A stretch of 7,404 nt of DNA from assembly GCA_964548045.1 (NCBI GenBank), contig CAZJQZ010000118.1, forward strand, positions 1 through 7,404, written 5' to 3'. Within the stretch, counting starts at the first letter, position 1; every line of letters starts with the position of its first letter. Of the stretch, positions 1 through 6,295 are shown in pieces. The stretch comes from JBGLNL01 sp964548045. GTDB taxonomy: Bacteria; Chloroflexota; Dehalococcoidia; SZUA-161; SpSt-899. The notes under the pieces were generated by a model that was not told where the DNA came from, made no database searches, and saw nothing but the letters and a program-made list of their open reading frames with translations. Position numbers and translations under genes: made by a program.

Positions 1-277
1 AAGTTAAACGGTAATATGTCAATAGGTTGACAGGTAAAATATAAACATTTGCTATTTCTGCTTTAAAAAGATGGGGGGGGGTATTTGTGGTGAAATTAGC
101 CTCAGTTGGGATTTGGGGAAGTCGCAGAATAAGCTTTACTGGTTAACAACTGTTACTTCTCGCTGGATGGTAATTAACCGCAAATTTGTTCGGGGATGAC
201 CTCTGACCAGAATACATCGGCGGGGAAATCCCGACAAGCCAGCCACATCCATCTCAAAAACCTCTGAATTAATAGGA

Positions 278-335
278 TAGGATTTTTTTCTTCACTCGCT
301 CAATTGGCTTGGTTGCGATGCAAAACAAAATCCTA
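278..335. repeat. Inverted repeat, 9-bp arms
   Basis: TAGGATTTT at 278-286 is exactly mirrored by AAAATCCTA at 327-335. After one mismatch the pairing continues for two more A-T pairs, leaving a loop of about 35 bases. It could be a remnant of a small element's ends or a weak hairpin. Arms this AT-rich can arise by chance. Confidence 0.3.
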
Positions 336-406
336 CTCAAAACATTAGAGATGCTTTAACATTCACTGCTGCTCATGTTAAAAGGGAATGGCGAGTATCT
401 ATTTGA
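281..406 (+). pseudogene. Coding-like relic of unknown family
   Basis: Between an in-frame TAG at 278-280 and a TGA at 404-406, the plus strand reads an open stretch of 41 codons with a protein-like composition, including the segment NPTQNIRDALTFTAAHVKRE. No ATG or GTG start and no ribosome binding site is in frame, so this is at best the tail of a lost gene. I do not recognise the family; a transposase fragment is possible but unsupported. It runs towards the end of the mutase gene (convergent). It may be a chance open frame. Confidence 0.2.
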
Positions 407-419
407 TCAGCAATGCCAA

Positions 420-2078
420 CTAAAATACCAGAAACTCTTTCTGCTCCCCGAACACCTTACGCAGCACCCCGCAAATCTCGCCGATTGAAGCGTAAGCCTC
501 TACACATTCGATGATCGCGGGCATCGCGTTTTCAGTGCCTTTGGCTATTTCCTCAAGTTTTGTCAGGGCTTCCTCTACCTGGTTGGCATCACGCTCAGTC
601 TTGACCTTGGCCAGTCGGTCGCTCTGCTTGGCAGCTTCAGCAGCATCCACCCGGATAATATCAGCTATCGGAGCAGTCTCAGAGACAAACTTGTTCACAC
701 CTACCACCACATGCTTTTCAGCATCGATGCGCTGCTGGGTCCGGTAGGAGCTTTCCTGAATCTCACGCTGCTGGTATCCGTTTTCGATTGCTGCCAGCGC
801 TCCGCCGTACTCATCGATTTTGGCAATGTAATCACTCGCCTTCGCTTCCAGATCATCGGTGAGCTTTTCAATAAGATAGGACCCTCCCAGCGGGTCAACC
901 ACATCGGCAACTCCGCTTTCATTAGCGATGATCTGCTGCGTTCGCAACGCAATCGTTACCGCATCCGCGCTCGGGGTAGCATATGCTTCATCCCATGAGT
1001 TGGTGTGCAGCGATTGCGTTCCGCCCAGAACCGCCGCCAGGGCCTGAATGGCAACCCGCACAACGTTGTTGATGGGCTGCTGAGCCGTCAATGTGTGCCC
1101 GCACGTCTGGGTGTGGAACCGGAGCATCATGGAGCGCTCTTTCTTGGCCGCGAACCTCTCCTTCATTATCTTGGCCCAGAGTCTTCGGGCTGCCCGGAAC
1201 TTGGCCACTTCTTCCAGCAGGTTATTGTTGGAGGCAAAGAAAAAGGAGAGCCTGCCGGCAAAGGCATCGACATCCAGCCCGGCTTTGATAGCCGCTTCAA
1301 CGTAGGCGATACCGTCAGCCAAGGTGAAAGCGATCTCCTGAGCTGCACTGGAGCCGGCTTCCCGGATGTGATAGCCGCTGATGCTGATGGTGTTCCAGCG
1401 AGGGACATTTTCCTTACAGTAAGCGAATATGTCAGTGATTAGCCGCATCGAAGGCTGAGGCGGGAAAATGTGAGTTCCCCGGGCGATATATTCTTTGAGC
1501 ACATCGTTCTGAATCGTGCCGTTCAGCTTACTGATATCGGCCCCCTGTTTCTTGGCCAGTGCGATATACATTGCCAGCAGGACAGCGGCACTGGAGTTGA
1601 TGGTCATGGATGTGCTGACCTTTTCCAGCGGAATCTGTTCAAAAAGGGTTTCAATATCTGCCAGGGTATCGATGGGCACGCCCACCTTCCCGATTTCGCC
1701 TTTTGCCATCGGGTCATCGGAATCGTAACCGATCTGGGTTGGCAGGTCAAAGGCGATGCTCAATCCGGTCTGCCCCTGTTCCAGAAGGTATCGATAGCGC
1801 TTGTTCGATTCCTCCGCCGAGGCAAAACCGGCATACTGGCGCATGGTCCAGAACCTGCCCCGATACATGGTCGGTTGAACTCCGCGAGTGAATGGGTATT
1901 CTGCCGGGAAACCGAGGCTCTGGTTATAATCGAACCCCTCCATGTCATCGGGTGCGTAGACCCCTTCCAGTGCGGTGCCGGAGGTGGTCAAAAATTGCTC
2001 TTCCCGTTCTTTCGCTTTCTCCAGAGCGGGCTGAAATGTGTTTTGAATCCATTCCTGTTTGTTACTGCTGGTGGCCAT
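420..2078 (-). CDS. mcmA: Methylmalonyl-CoA mutase, large (catalytic) subunit
   Basis: This 552-residue protein is the catalytic TIM-barrel chain of adenosylcobalamin-dependent methylmalonyl-CoA mutase, which interconverts (R)-methylmalonyl-CoA and succinyl-CoA in propionate metabolism. Seen: FWTMRQYAG (residues 76-84), TIQND (188-192), SGYHIREAG (234-242) and HTQTCGHTLTAQQP. By motif alignment with the Propionibacterium shermanii enzyme, Tyr82, Gln190, Arg200 and His237 match Tyr89, Gln197, Arg207 and His244. Tyr and Arg at the first and third positions favour methylmalonyl-CoA over isobutyryl-CoA, whose mutase has Phe and Gln there. The chain ends before any cobalamin-binding domain, so it is the two-part form and needs a separate small subunit, which is not in this window. 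The start is ATG with AAGGAG 8 bases upstream; the stop is TAG. A promoter of its own lies upstream, so it is probably not only read through from the metallo-hydrolase gene. The symbol follows usage for split mutases. Confidence 0.95.
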   Translation of the reverse strand: MATSSNKQEWIQNTFQPALEKAKEREEQFLTTSGTALEGVYAPDDMEGFDYNQSLGFPAEYPFTRGVQPTMYRGRFWTMRQYAGFASAEESNKRYRYLLEQGQTGLSIAFDLPTQIGYDSDDPMAKGEIGKVGVPIDTLADIETLFEQIPLEKVSTSMTINSSAAVLLAMYIALAKKQGADISKLNGTIQNDVLKEYIARGTHIFPPQPSMRLITDIFAYCKENVPRWNTISISGYHIREAGSSAAQEIAFTLADGIAYVEAAIKAGLDVDAFAGRLSFFFASNNNLLEEVAKFRAARRLWAKIMKERFAAKKERSMMLRFHTQTCGHTLTAQQPINNVVRVAIQALAAVLGGTQSLHTNSWDEAYATPSADAVTIALRTQQIIANESGVADVVDPLGGSYLIEKLTDDLEAKASDYIAKIDEYGGALAAIENGYQQREIQESSYRTQQRIDAEKHVVVGVNKFVSETAPIADIIRVDAAEAAKQSDRLAKVKTERDANQVEEALTKLEEIAKGTENAMPAIIECVEAYASIGEICGVLRKVFGEQKEFLVF

Positions 2079-2086
2079 TTGTTCTT

Positions 2087-2092
2087 CTCCTT
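2087..2092 (-). promoter_or_regulatory. Ribosome binding site of mcmA
   Basis: AAGGAG on the minus strand, 8 bases before the ATG at 2078, is a near-perfect Shine-Dalgarno sequence and fixes the start of the mutase gene. Confidence 0.8.
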
Positions 2093-2116
2093 AGTAAAAC
2101 AAGATTTACCCTCTAA

Positions 2117-2146
2117 AGTTTATTTGATTTGGAGGTGAAGTGTCAA
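2117..2146 (-). promoter_or_regulatory. Candidate sigma-70-type promoter of mcmA
   Basis: On the minus strand a perfect TTGACA (2146-2141) is followed after 18 bases by TAAACT (2122-2117), a 4-of-6 match to the -10 consensus. Transcription would begin near 2110, giving a leader of about 30 bases with the AAGGAG site before the mutase ATG. The -10 box is weak, so this is a sequence-based prediction. Confidence 0.5.
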
Positions 2147-2162
2147 ATAAAATGCAGTGGGA

Positions 2163-2396
2163 TTAAGGGCTGTCCCCCAGATGGATTTGAGGGCAGGTCC
2201 CGTCGACACTGTTAAACCAATTGCTTATTCTTAAACATATACAAATAAAGGGGGCGAATAATGGGTCTGAAGCTATTTGCCGGGATACTCCTTTTATCGA
2301 TCGCCGTACTTGCCCGACAGCATCTGACTCGCAGTCATCGTTTTTGATTTGACGCGCTATGATTTCTGCACAAAACAAATTCGCGCCTGCGGTCAT
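2163..2396 (-). CDS. Short hypothetical ORF coupled to the metallo-hydrolase gene, perhaps a truncated gene
   Basis: Its ATG overlaps the TGA of the metallo-hydrolase gene as ATGA, and an AGGAG lies 7 bases upstream inside the last codons of that gene, so translation should be initiated here. The 77-residue product begins MTAGANLFCAEIIARQIKND and then becomes an unremarkable, cysteine-containing sequence that ends in TAA just past the imperfect hairpin at 2167-2201. The first 20 or so residues faintly resemble the start of thiamine-diphosphate enzymes (a GA-x-x-h-AE-x-hARQhK type beginning). That would make it the stump of a larger deleted gene; this is a guess. Without it, nothing else codes between the hydrolase and the mutase. 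No other domain is recognised. Confidence 0.3.
   Translation of the reverse strand: MTAGANLFCAEIIARQIKNDDCESDAVGQVRRSIKGVSRQIASDPLFAPFICICLRISNWFNSVDGTCPQIHLGDSP
2167..2201. repeat. GTCCC-type imperfect hairpin, REP-like
   Basis: GGGCTGTCCC at 2167-2176 faces GGGCAGGTCCC at 2191-2201. The arms pair as GGG/CCC and CTG-CCC/GGG-CAG with small bulges (T at 2173; GT at 2197-2198), around a loop of about 14 bases. Runs of GGGACAG/CTGTCCC of this kind are common beside REP-associated (IS200-like) transposases in many bacteria; that parallel is from memory of such elements. No transposase is present, so it would be a non-autonomous copy. It lacks a T run and is not a typical terminator. Confidence 0.35.
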
Positions 2397-3469
2397 TTTT
2401 CTTCTCCTAACAAGGGCTCATTTAACTGGCTACTGTACATCACTATCCCGCCATCAGTGCTGCGCTCTGCCGTCTTGCCATCTTCCATTAAATATTCGAG
2501 GTGTGAGCGTATCTCTTCCAGCGCCAGAATCTGCTCGTCTCTTATGAGTTCAGGGACAGTTTTGCCGTTAATGTACTCCGGTCGGAGCTTGTAGTATTCG
2601 TCAGTGATCTGAAAGAGATTTTTCTCTCCATTGCACAATCCCAGAATGTCGTTCAGGCGTTCAGAGTGAAACACCTCCAGAGCCTCCACCCGATCTTTTA
2701 TCGAGTAGATAGTATTTTCATGGCCCGGCAACCCCAGAAGTTCTCCCAGACTGGCAGCCTTACGAAGCGAACCGATATAAAGTCTCAACCCGCATCCCGG
2801 AATCATGCTGGCGGGAAGCTGATGGGGAGTGGTTTTGGAAAGGATGTGATCGCCCAGGAAAAGGACAGGCCCGACTTTCAGCAGGATGTGCCCCGGACTG
2901 TGGCCGGGAACGTGATACACCTCGTAATCATTGATAATCTTCTGCCCGTCATGCAGTTCAACAAGTTCGTAGTCCTCGATCCGGACATCGAGTTTATCGA
3001 GCGCGAAGATGTTATCGGTTTCCAGTCCCCAGCCAGCCTCTCTGGCAAAGTTTTTGATGCGGATTTTGGAGCTGGCATAACGGGTTTTAAAATCCCTGAT
3101 GAACTCGATATCGAGTTCGTGGAGATACAGTTTTTTCCCTTTCAGTTTGGGGTGCGAAAGCATCCCCCAGTGATCGGCATGCCCGTGGGTAATGACTATG
3201 CCGGAGATATCTTTGAACCCGATTCCCTGCCCGAATTCACTGTTTACGATTTCGATCCCGTGTTCCAGATCAGCTCTGGCCTTTTTGCCGTCAAGCCCGA
3301 TATCGATCAGGGTTGCCTCCCCATCCAAAACCAGATAAACATTGGTGATGTGTCCGGGATAGCTTTCCACCGGGATTCGATAAATCCGGCCTGAATCCCA
3401 GGCATATTCGATCACCCCCTGTTTTTCCGTCTCGATGATGGTTGTGTGACCAATTTGAATTTCTGCCAT
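2393..3469 (-). CDS. Metallo-beta-lactamase-fold hydrolase
   Basis: A zinc-dependent hydrolase of the metallo-beta-lactamase superfamily, 358 residues from the chosen start. Seen (numbering from that ATG): the HGHADH metal motif with His95, His97, Asp99 and His100; PGHSPGH with His190; FLGDH with bridging Asp207; and LPGHE with His250. A C-terminal helical part of about 90 residues (from YSIKDRVEALEVF) looks like the winged-helix tail found in LACTB2-like and related hydrolases. Substrate unknown; thioesters and other esters are common in this branch. There is no signal peptide, so it is cytoplasmic. Start choice: ATG at 3469 has TGGAG 10 bases upstream and begins MAEIQIGHTT. A longer form from TTG at 3520 (375 residues) has GGGAGG 10 bases upstream and cannot be excluded. 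It lies between the methyltransferase pair and mcmA on the same strand, with its own promoter candidate. Confidence 0.85.
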   Translation of the reverse strand: MAEIQIGHTTIIETEKQGVIEYAWDSGRIYRIPVESYPGHITNVYLVLDGEATLIDIGLDGKKARADLEHGIEIVNSEFGQGIGFKDISGIVITHGHADHWGMLSHPKLKGKKLYLHELDIEFIRDFKTRYASSKIRIKNFAREAGWGLETDNIFALDKLDVRIEDYELVELHDGQKIINDYEVYHVPGHSPGHILLKVGPVLFLGDHILSKTTPHQLPASMIPGCGLRLYIGSLRKAASLGELLGLPGHENTIYSIKDRVEALEVFHSERLNDILGLCNGEKNLFQITDEYYKLRPEYINGKTVPELIRDEQILALEEIRSHLEYLMEDGKTAERSTDGGIVMYSSQLNEPLLGEEK

Positions 3470-3544
3470 TTCCAGTATGCTCCACTTGCCAAGGTCGGGT
3501 ACCCTGCCTGCCATCTGCAAATGAAGCGGGCCTCCCAGCCTCTT

Positions 3545-3574
3545 ATTTTACCACATGACCAACTTTTCAGGCAA
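3545..3574 (-). promoter_or_regulatory. Candidate promoter of the metallo-hydrolase gene
   Basis: On the minus strand TTGCCT (3574-3569) and TAAAAT (3550-3545) are spaced by 18 bases, matching 4 of 6 and 5 of 6 consensus positions. Transcription would start near 3538, immediately before the GGGAGG at 3536-3531. That placement lends some weight to the TTG start at 3520. The gap between this gene and the methyltransferase gene is AT-rich with no clear terminator. Confidence 0.45.
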
Positions 3575-3662
3575 TTCTATACAATTTGATAGGAAATGCT
3601 AATATTTTTGAATTATTTGATAATGGACGGGAGGTTTTTTGACGCAATTGAGAAGGGTATTG

Positions 3663-4838
3663 TCAGGCCCTGATCAGATATTCCCCATATTTGTGGGCCG
3701 CCTCGACCATCCACTGAAGCCTAATGGGGTCAACGAAAGGGTGGGAGTGGCATGCCGACAGAACGTACCCGCCCCCGGAGGCAGCATCCTTGATTGCCTT
3801 TTTGACAGCCTCTTCCACTTCCTGCTGAGTGCCTTTGACCAGCAAATGAGAAACGTCCAGATTACCGATCAGAGCCAGCTTGTGCCCGACGTGCTCCCTC
3901 ACTTCTGCCAGTTTAACATTGGCAGTGGGTTCCATAGTGATGATACCGTCGAACCCCCACTCGACGAATTTATCAAGTAGCTCGTTTACGTTCCCGCAGG
4001 AGTGGAATATTAATTTTCGATTGCGTTTGTGTACCGCCTCCGCGATGCGACGGTAGCTCTCTCCGAGGAGTTTCTCTATCATGTCGGGACGCATCATCGG
4101 GCCGGTCTTCTGGGCCAGATCGTCTCCCGCCAGCACTACCTCAACACCGGATTGCATCACGCCTTCCAGATACCTGAGATAGAAATCGGTATAGAAATCA
4201 ATTATCCGTTTGACGAAATCGGGTTTTTGAAAAATGAATTTGGTGAATTCCACAAATCCGATCGGCTGCCAGCTATTTTCAAAAATCCCCGGCGCGGCAT
4301 ACCCGATGGGCATGATCCGGTCCCCATATTCAGCCGCCAGATTCTGGTGGAAATCGGTGGCGTACTCTATCACCGTTTCGAACAAAGGGGCTTTCTCTTC
4401 GACCCATGTCTCCCACTCCGCTTCCGTCGGGCAAAGCGGACGGCTGTAATTGAGAAGCATGTTCCCACTGGCATCAGAACCCATTTCCCAGATACGTCCG
4501 TACACGTCATGCCAGACCAGTCCCAGCGAGGATCGAGAGTCTTCGGCAAGCTGCATAAACGCATATATCGTCCAGTTGGCATCAAAACCCAGTTTAAGTG
4601 AGCTTTCCATTACATCGGAAAAATTACTGTAGTAGGTTTTATTCCAGAACGAACTGTCATTCATCATGTCCCTGATCGAGTCCCTGCTTTCGGGATTTTT
4701 AATCATGGAAACGAAATCGACGGGCTCCTTGCCCAGTATCTGATTGACGGTTGACGGGTCCATGATGAGTCCCATCACCGGAACCCGGTCCGGCTCTTCG
4801 TGGTTCAAGGCGGTTAAAAGGCGTTCTTTGAAATTCAT
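3663..4838 (-). CDS. UroD-fold corrinoid-dependent methyltransferase (MtaA/CmuA type)
   Basis: A 391-residue member of the uroporphyrinogen decarboxylase fold superfamily, of the branch that moves methyl groups to or from corrinoid proteins (MtaA, MtbA, CmuA and O-demethylase relatives). It opens MNFKERLLTALNHEEPDRVP, typical of this branch. The likely zinc site is FHSCGN (His279, Cys281) plus a distal Cys363 in LSACHSHP, fitting the His-x-Cys...Cys pattern of MtaA. AGDDLA (237-242) and GNLDVS (325-330) are barrel-loop motifs of the family. It is not HemE, as the MRQAGR-type motif near the N-terminus is missing. Start: the ATG at 4838 overlaps the stop of the corrinoid-protein gene as ATGA, implying translational coupling. 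An ATG at 4853 would be preceded by AAAGG with no spacing and is less likely. Substrate and acceptor are unknown; no reductive activase or methyltetrahydrofolate methyltransferase is in view. Confidence 0.88.
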   Translation of the reverse strand: MNFKERLLTALNHEEPDRVPVMGLIMDPSTVNQILGKEPVDFVSMIKNPESRDSIRDMMNDSSFWNKTYYSNFSDVMESSLKLGFDANWTIYAFMQLAEDSRSSLGLVWHDVYGRIWEMGSDASGNMLLNYSRPLCPTEAEWETWVEEKAPLFETVIEYATDFHQNLAAEYGDRIMPIGYAAPGIFENSWQPIGFVEFTKFIFQKPDFVKRIIDFYTDFYLRYLEGVMQSGVEVVLAGDDLAQKTGPMMRPDMIEKLLGESYRRIAEAVHKRNRKLIFHSCGNVNELLDKFVEWGFDGIITMEPTANVKLAEVREHVGHKLALIGNLDVSHLLVKGTQQEVEEAVKKAIKDAASGGGYVLSACHSHPFVDPIRLQWMVEAAHKYGEYLIRA

Positions 4839-5482
4839 TGTGTTATGGCCCATCCTTTGATGATATCTGTGCCGGTGATAGCATCAGGCGCGAAGGCATC
4901 CGCTTCCACTTCACGGGCGAATTCTTCCGTGAGCGCCGCCCCGCCAATTATGACTTTGCTTCGATCACGAATGTCCTGTTTCCTGAGTTCCTCTATTACT
5001 TTTCCAATCTCATCAGCAGTGACCGTTAAAAGGCAGGATATCCCCAGCGCTACGGGATTGTGCTCGATAACAGCAGCCGCAAACTTCTCCGTGGGAACAT
5101 CCACTCCGAGATCGATGATTTCGAACCCCGCACTTTTGGAGTAGTTGGCAAAGATATTCTTGCCCAGATCGTGCAGATCACCGGCCACCGTGCCCACCAC
5201 GATCGTGCCCAGATGCTGCGATGCCCCGGCAGCCATCAATGGGCCGAGCAATTCCATCGCCGCCCTGGCGATCTCGCCGGCGTATACCAATTCAGCCAAA
5301 AACCAGTCACCTTCCTGGAACCTTTTCCCCACAATTTCGAGCGCCGCGGCCACGGCATCGACAGCTTCCTGCACAACAACCCCGCTTTCCCCTTCCACTA
5401 CCAGCTTGACCTGCCCAACAGTAGAATCCATATCCAGGGCAAGCAATGATTCTTTCATTTTCTCAAGGGTTTCATTTGGCAT
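4835..5482 (-). CDS. Methyltransferase corrinoid protein (MtbC/MtaC type)
   Basis: A 215-residue methyl-carrier protein. Residues 1-90 form the helical cap domain (B12-binding-2 type), and about 91-213 form the Rossmann-like cobalamin-binding domain. The lower-ligand motif is GDLHDLGKN: Asp102, His104 and Gly107 give D-x-H-x-x-G, with His104 expected to coordinate cobalt. Ser149-x-Leu151 in GISCLLT and Gly180-Gly181 in the VIIGGAAL strand complete the usual cobalamin loop set. The length is normal for the family. It is the first gene of the pair: its TGA overlaps the ATG of the UroD-fold methyltransferase, so the two should be made together and interact. A GGAGG lies 8 bases before the start. 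The cap domain makes it a methyl carrier rather than the missing small subunit of the mutase, which normally has only the binding domain. Confidence 0.93.
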   Translation of the reverse strand: MPNETLEKMKESLLALDMDSTVGQVKLVVEGESGVVVQEAVDAVAAALEIVGKRFQEGDWFLAELVYAGEIARAAMELLGPLMAAGASQHLGTIVVGTVAGDLHDLGKNIFANYSKSAGFEIIDLGVDVPTEKFAAAVIEHNPVALGISCLLTVTADEIGKVIEELRKQDIRDRSKVIIGGAALTEEFAREVEADAFAPDAITGTDIIKGWAITQ

Positions 5483-5490
5483 TATCGATT

Positions 5491-5495
5491 CCTCC
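5491..5495 (-). promoter_or_regulatory. Ribosome binding site of the corrinoid-protein gene
   Basis: GGAGG on the minus strand ends 8 bases before the ATG at 5482. It sits only about 20 bases past the end (5515) of the upstream substrate-binding-protein relic, which suggests that the two were once in one operon or that a deletion joined them. Confidence 0.7.
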
Positions 5496-5514
5496 GATTG
5501 TCACAGAGCAGAGA

Positions 5515-5811
5515 CTACGGGATTCCATTTGGGTTCCACGCGGAACAGGTCTTCTTCATCTGATCGAGAAAGGCATCGTGGGCATGCGTGCCAACAAACT
5601 TGGCTTCGCCGCCAGCATTTCGGTATTGTTCTGCAAAGGCGTTCATCGGAATGGGGGGTATCACGTAATCGCAATCCTTCAGCCCTTCCCCTTCAGTGCC
5701 CCAGTCGAAGGAGAAATCGACCAGATAACCCTTTCATCAGTCGTATTGATTCGGGTGAGTGGTGGCATATTTTTTGGCGCCCTCCAAAACCATGCTCCCA
5801 GCGGAATCAAC
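5515..5811 (-). pseudogene. Relic of an ABC-type (LivK-like) substrate-binding protein
   Basis: In one minus-strand frame, 5811-5740 reads SAGSMVLEGAKKYATTHPNQ and then YD, followed by two TGA codons (5739-5734). The same frame goes on from 5733 with GYLVDFSFDWGTE, LKDCDYVIPPIPMNAFAEQY and RNAGGEAKFVGTHAHDAFL, ending in TAG at 5515. The last part matches the pattern of type-1 periplasmic binding proteins for branched-chain amino acids and similar ligands (x-x-F-h-x-Q-Y-R-x-A-G-G-x-x-K-F-h-G-T); this is recognition by eye. Such proteins are about 400 residues, so signal peptide, N-terminal lobe and C-terminal end are all missing. The first TGA falls where relatives may have Trp (one-base TGG to TGA). 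It lies just upstream of the corrinoid-protein gene on the same strand, hinting that the old operon imported a methylated substrate. Confidence 0.5.
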
Positions 5812-5976
5812 AGAATAATGGCGGAGATTATGCCTGTAATTCGCACATTTACGCCTCTTCAGTTCCCCCGATATCGTGGGAATTGTAACATGCCGGGAGG
5901 AACGTGTCTATCTGACTCCTGGTTTGGCAATATATTAATAATATAATGGCAATCAGGTTTCGCATCATTTATTTCA

Positions 5977-6114
5977 ATGGGAGTTTCTGTGTTCAGAAAC
6001 GCGCGCTGCGATCTTTGCGGTGAGTGTCTCACACGGTGTCCGTGAATGGAAGAAATGATCGATGGCAAGGAAACACCGGTACTGCATCAGTGTATCACCT
6101 GTCATGATTGGGAA
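5977..6114 (+). pseudogene. Relic of a 4Fe-4S cluster protein
   Basis: From an ATG at 5977 the plus strand reads MGVSVFRNARCDLCGECLTR and CP, a C-x2-C-x2-C-x3-C-P cluster motif, followed by TGA (6043-6045). The same frame then continues with EEMIDGKETPVLHQCITCH, which resembles the start of the second cluster region in dicluster proteins of the heterodisulfide-reductase-subunit-C kind. After CITCH the sequence loses any Fe-S character and runs into the tRNA promoter and tRNA gene. No ribosome binding site precedes the ATG. I read it as the remains of a gene broken by a stop and by deletions on both sides. Fe-S proteins of this kind often accompany corrinoid methyltransferases, so it may have belonged to the neighbouring pathway, although it is on the opposite strand. 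Confidence 0.5.
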
Positions 6115-6171
6115 CAGGCCTCGATATTTGGCAGCGGACACAGGCTGATAAAAATTCGGGGATTGGCGGAC

Positions 6172-6201
6172 TTGACTGTCCGTGCGAAAGATTGTTACAA
6201 T
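6172..6201 (+). promoter_or_regulatory. Promoter of the tRNA-Asp gene
   Basis: TTGACT (6172-6177) and TACAAT (6196-6201) are separated by 18 bases and each match five of six consensus positions. The predicted start near 6208 lies about 10 bases before the mature 5' end of the tRNA. Confidence 0.75.
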
Positions 6202-6218
6202 CCCTTGTGTCTTCAAGT

Positions 6219-6295
6219 GGCCCCGTAGTGTAGCGGTTTAACACGCCAGCCTGTCACGCTGGAGATCAGGGGTTCGAATCCCCTCGGGGTCGCCA
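6219..6295 (+). tRNA. tRNA-Asp (anticodon GTC)
   Basis: The whole cloverleaf can be drawn. The acceptor stem is GGCCCCG/CGGGGTC (6219-6225 with 6285-6291, one G-U pair). The D stem is GTGT/ACAC, the anticodon stem CCAGC/GCTGG, and the anticodon loop CTGTCAC has GTC in the centre. The T arm is AGGGG-TTCGAAT-CCCCT. The discriminator base is G (6292), as expected for aspartate, and CCA (6293-6295) is encoded. A strong promoter precedes it. Immediately downstream lies the tail of a decayed serine recombinase gene, so the 3' end of this tRNA may have served as an integration site. Confidence 0.97.

Larger units (their letters stand above)
1..419. other. Gene-poor left flank, no intact gene seen
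   Basis: No convincing intact gene is visible in these 419 bases, which are more AT-rich than the genes to the right. They hold a run of nine G at 73-81, a TTGACA at 27-32 without a good partner -10 box, a 9-bp inverted repeat (278-286 with 327-335), an 8-bp inverted repeat (355-362 with 375-382) and a coding-like plus-strand stretch at 281-403. The 8-bp repeat lies about 40-65 bases past the stop of the mutase gene, but no GC-rich stem with a T run follows, so I cannot call it a terminator. Confidence 0.6.

Noticed and set aside
1005..1442. Long plus-strand open frames across the mutase, hydrolase, methyltransferase and corrinoid genes.
   Set aside because: They are antisense shadows of strongly recognised minus-strand genes and show no family features of their own.
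3663..4838. HemE (uroporphyrinogen decarboxylase of haem synthesis).
   Set aside because: The N-terminal MRQAGR-type substrate motif is absent, a His-x-Cys...Cys zinc site is present, and the gene is coupled to a corrinoid protein.
5679..5846. A 55-residue minus-strand ORF starting GTG, with AGAGG upstream and a membrane-like beginning VRITGIISAIILLIPLGAWF.
   Set aside because: It overlaps, in a different frame of the same strand, the stretch that reads as a substrate-binding protein; that frame has the more family-like sequence. A real small membrane protein is not fully excluded.
5734..6045. UGA read as Trp or selenocysteine, since three in-frame TGA codons interrupt recognisable protein sequence.
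   Set aside because: Four intact genes in the window end in TGA and use TGG for Trp, no SECIS-like hairpin was evident, and both fragments are also truncated at their ends. Pseudogene decay explains them better.
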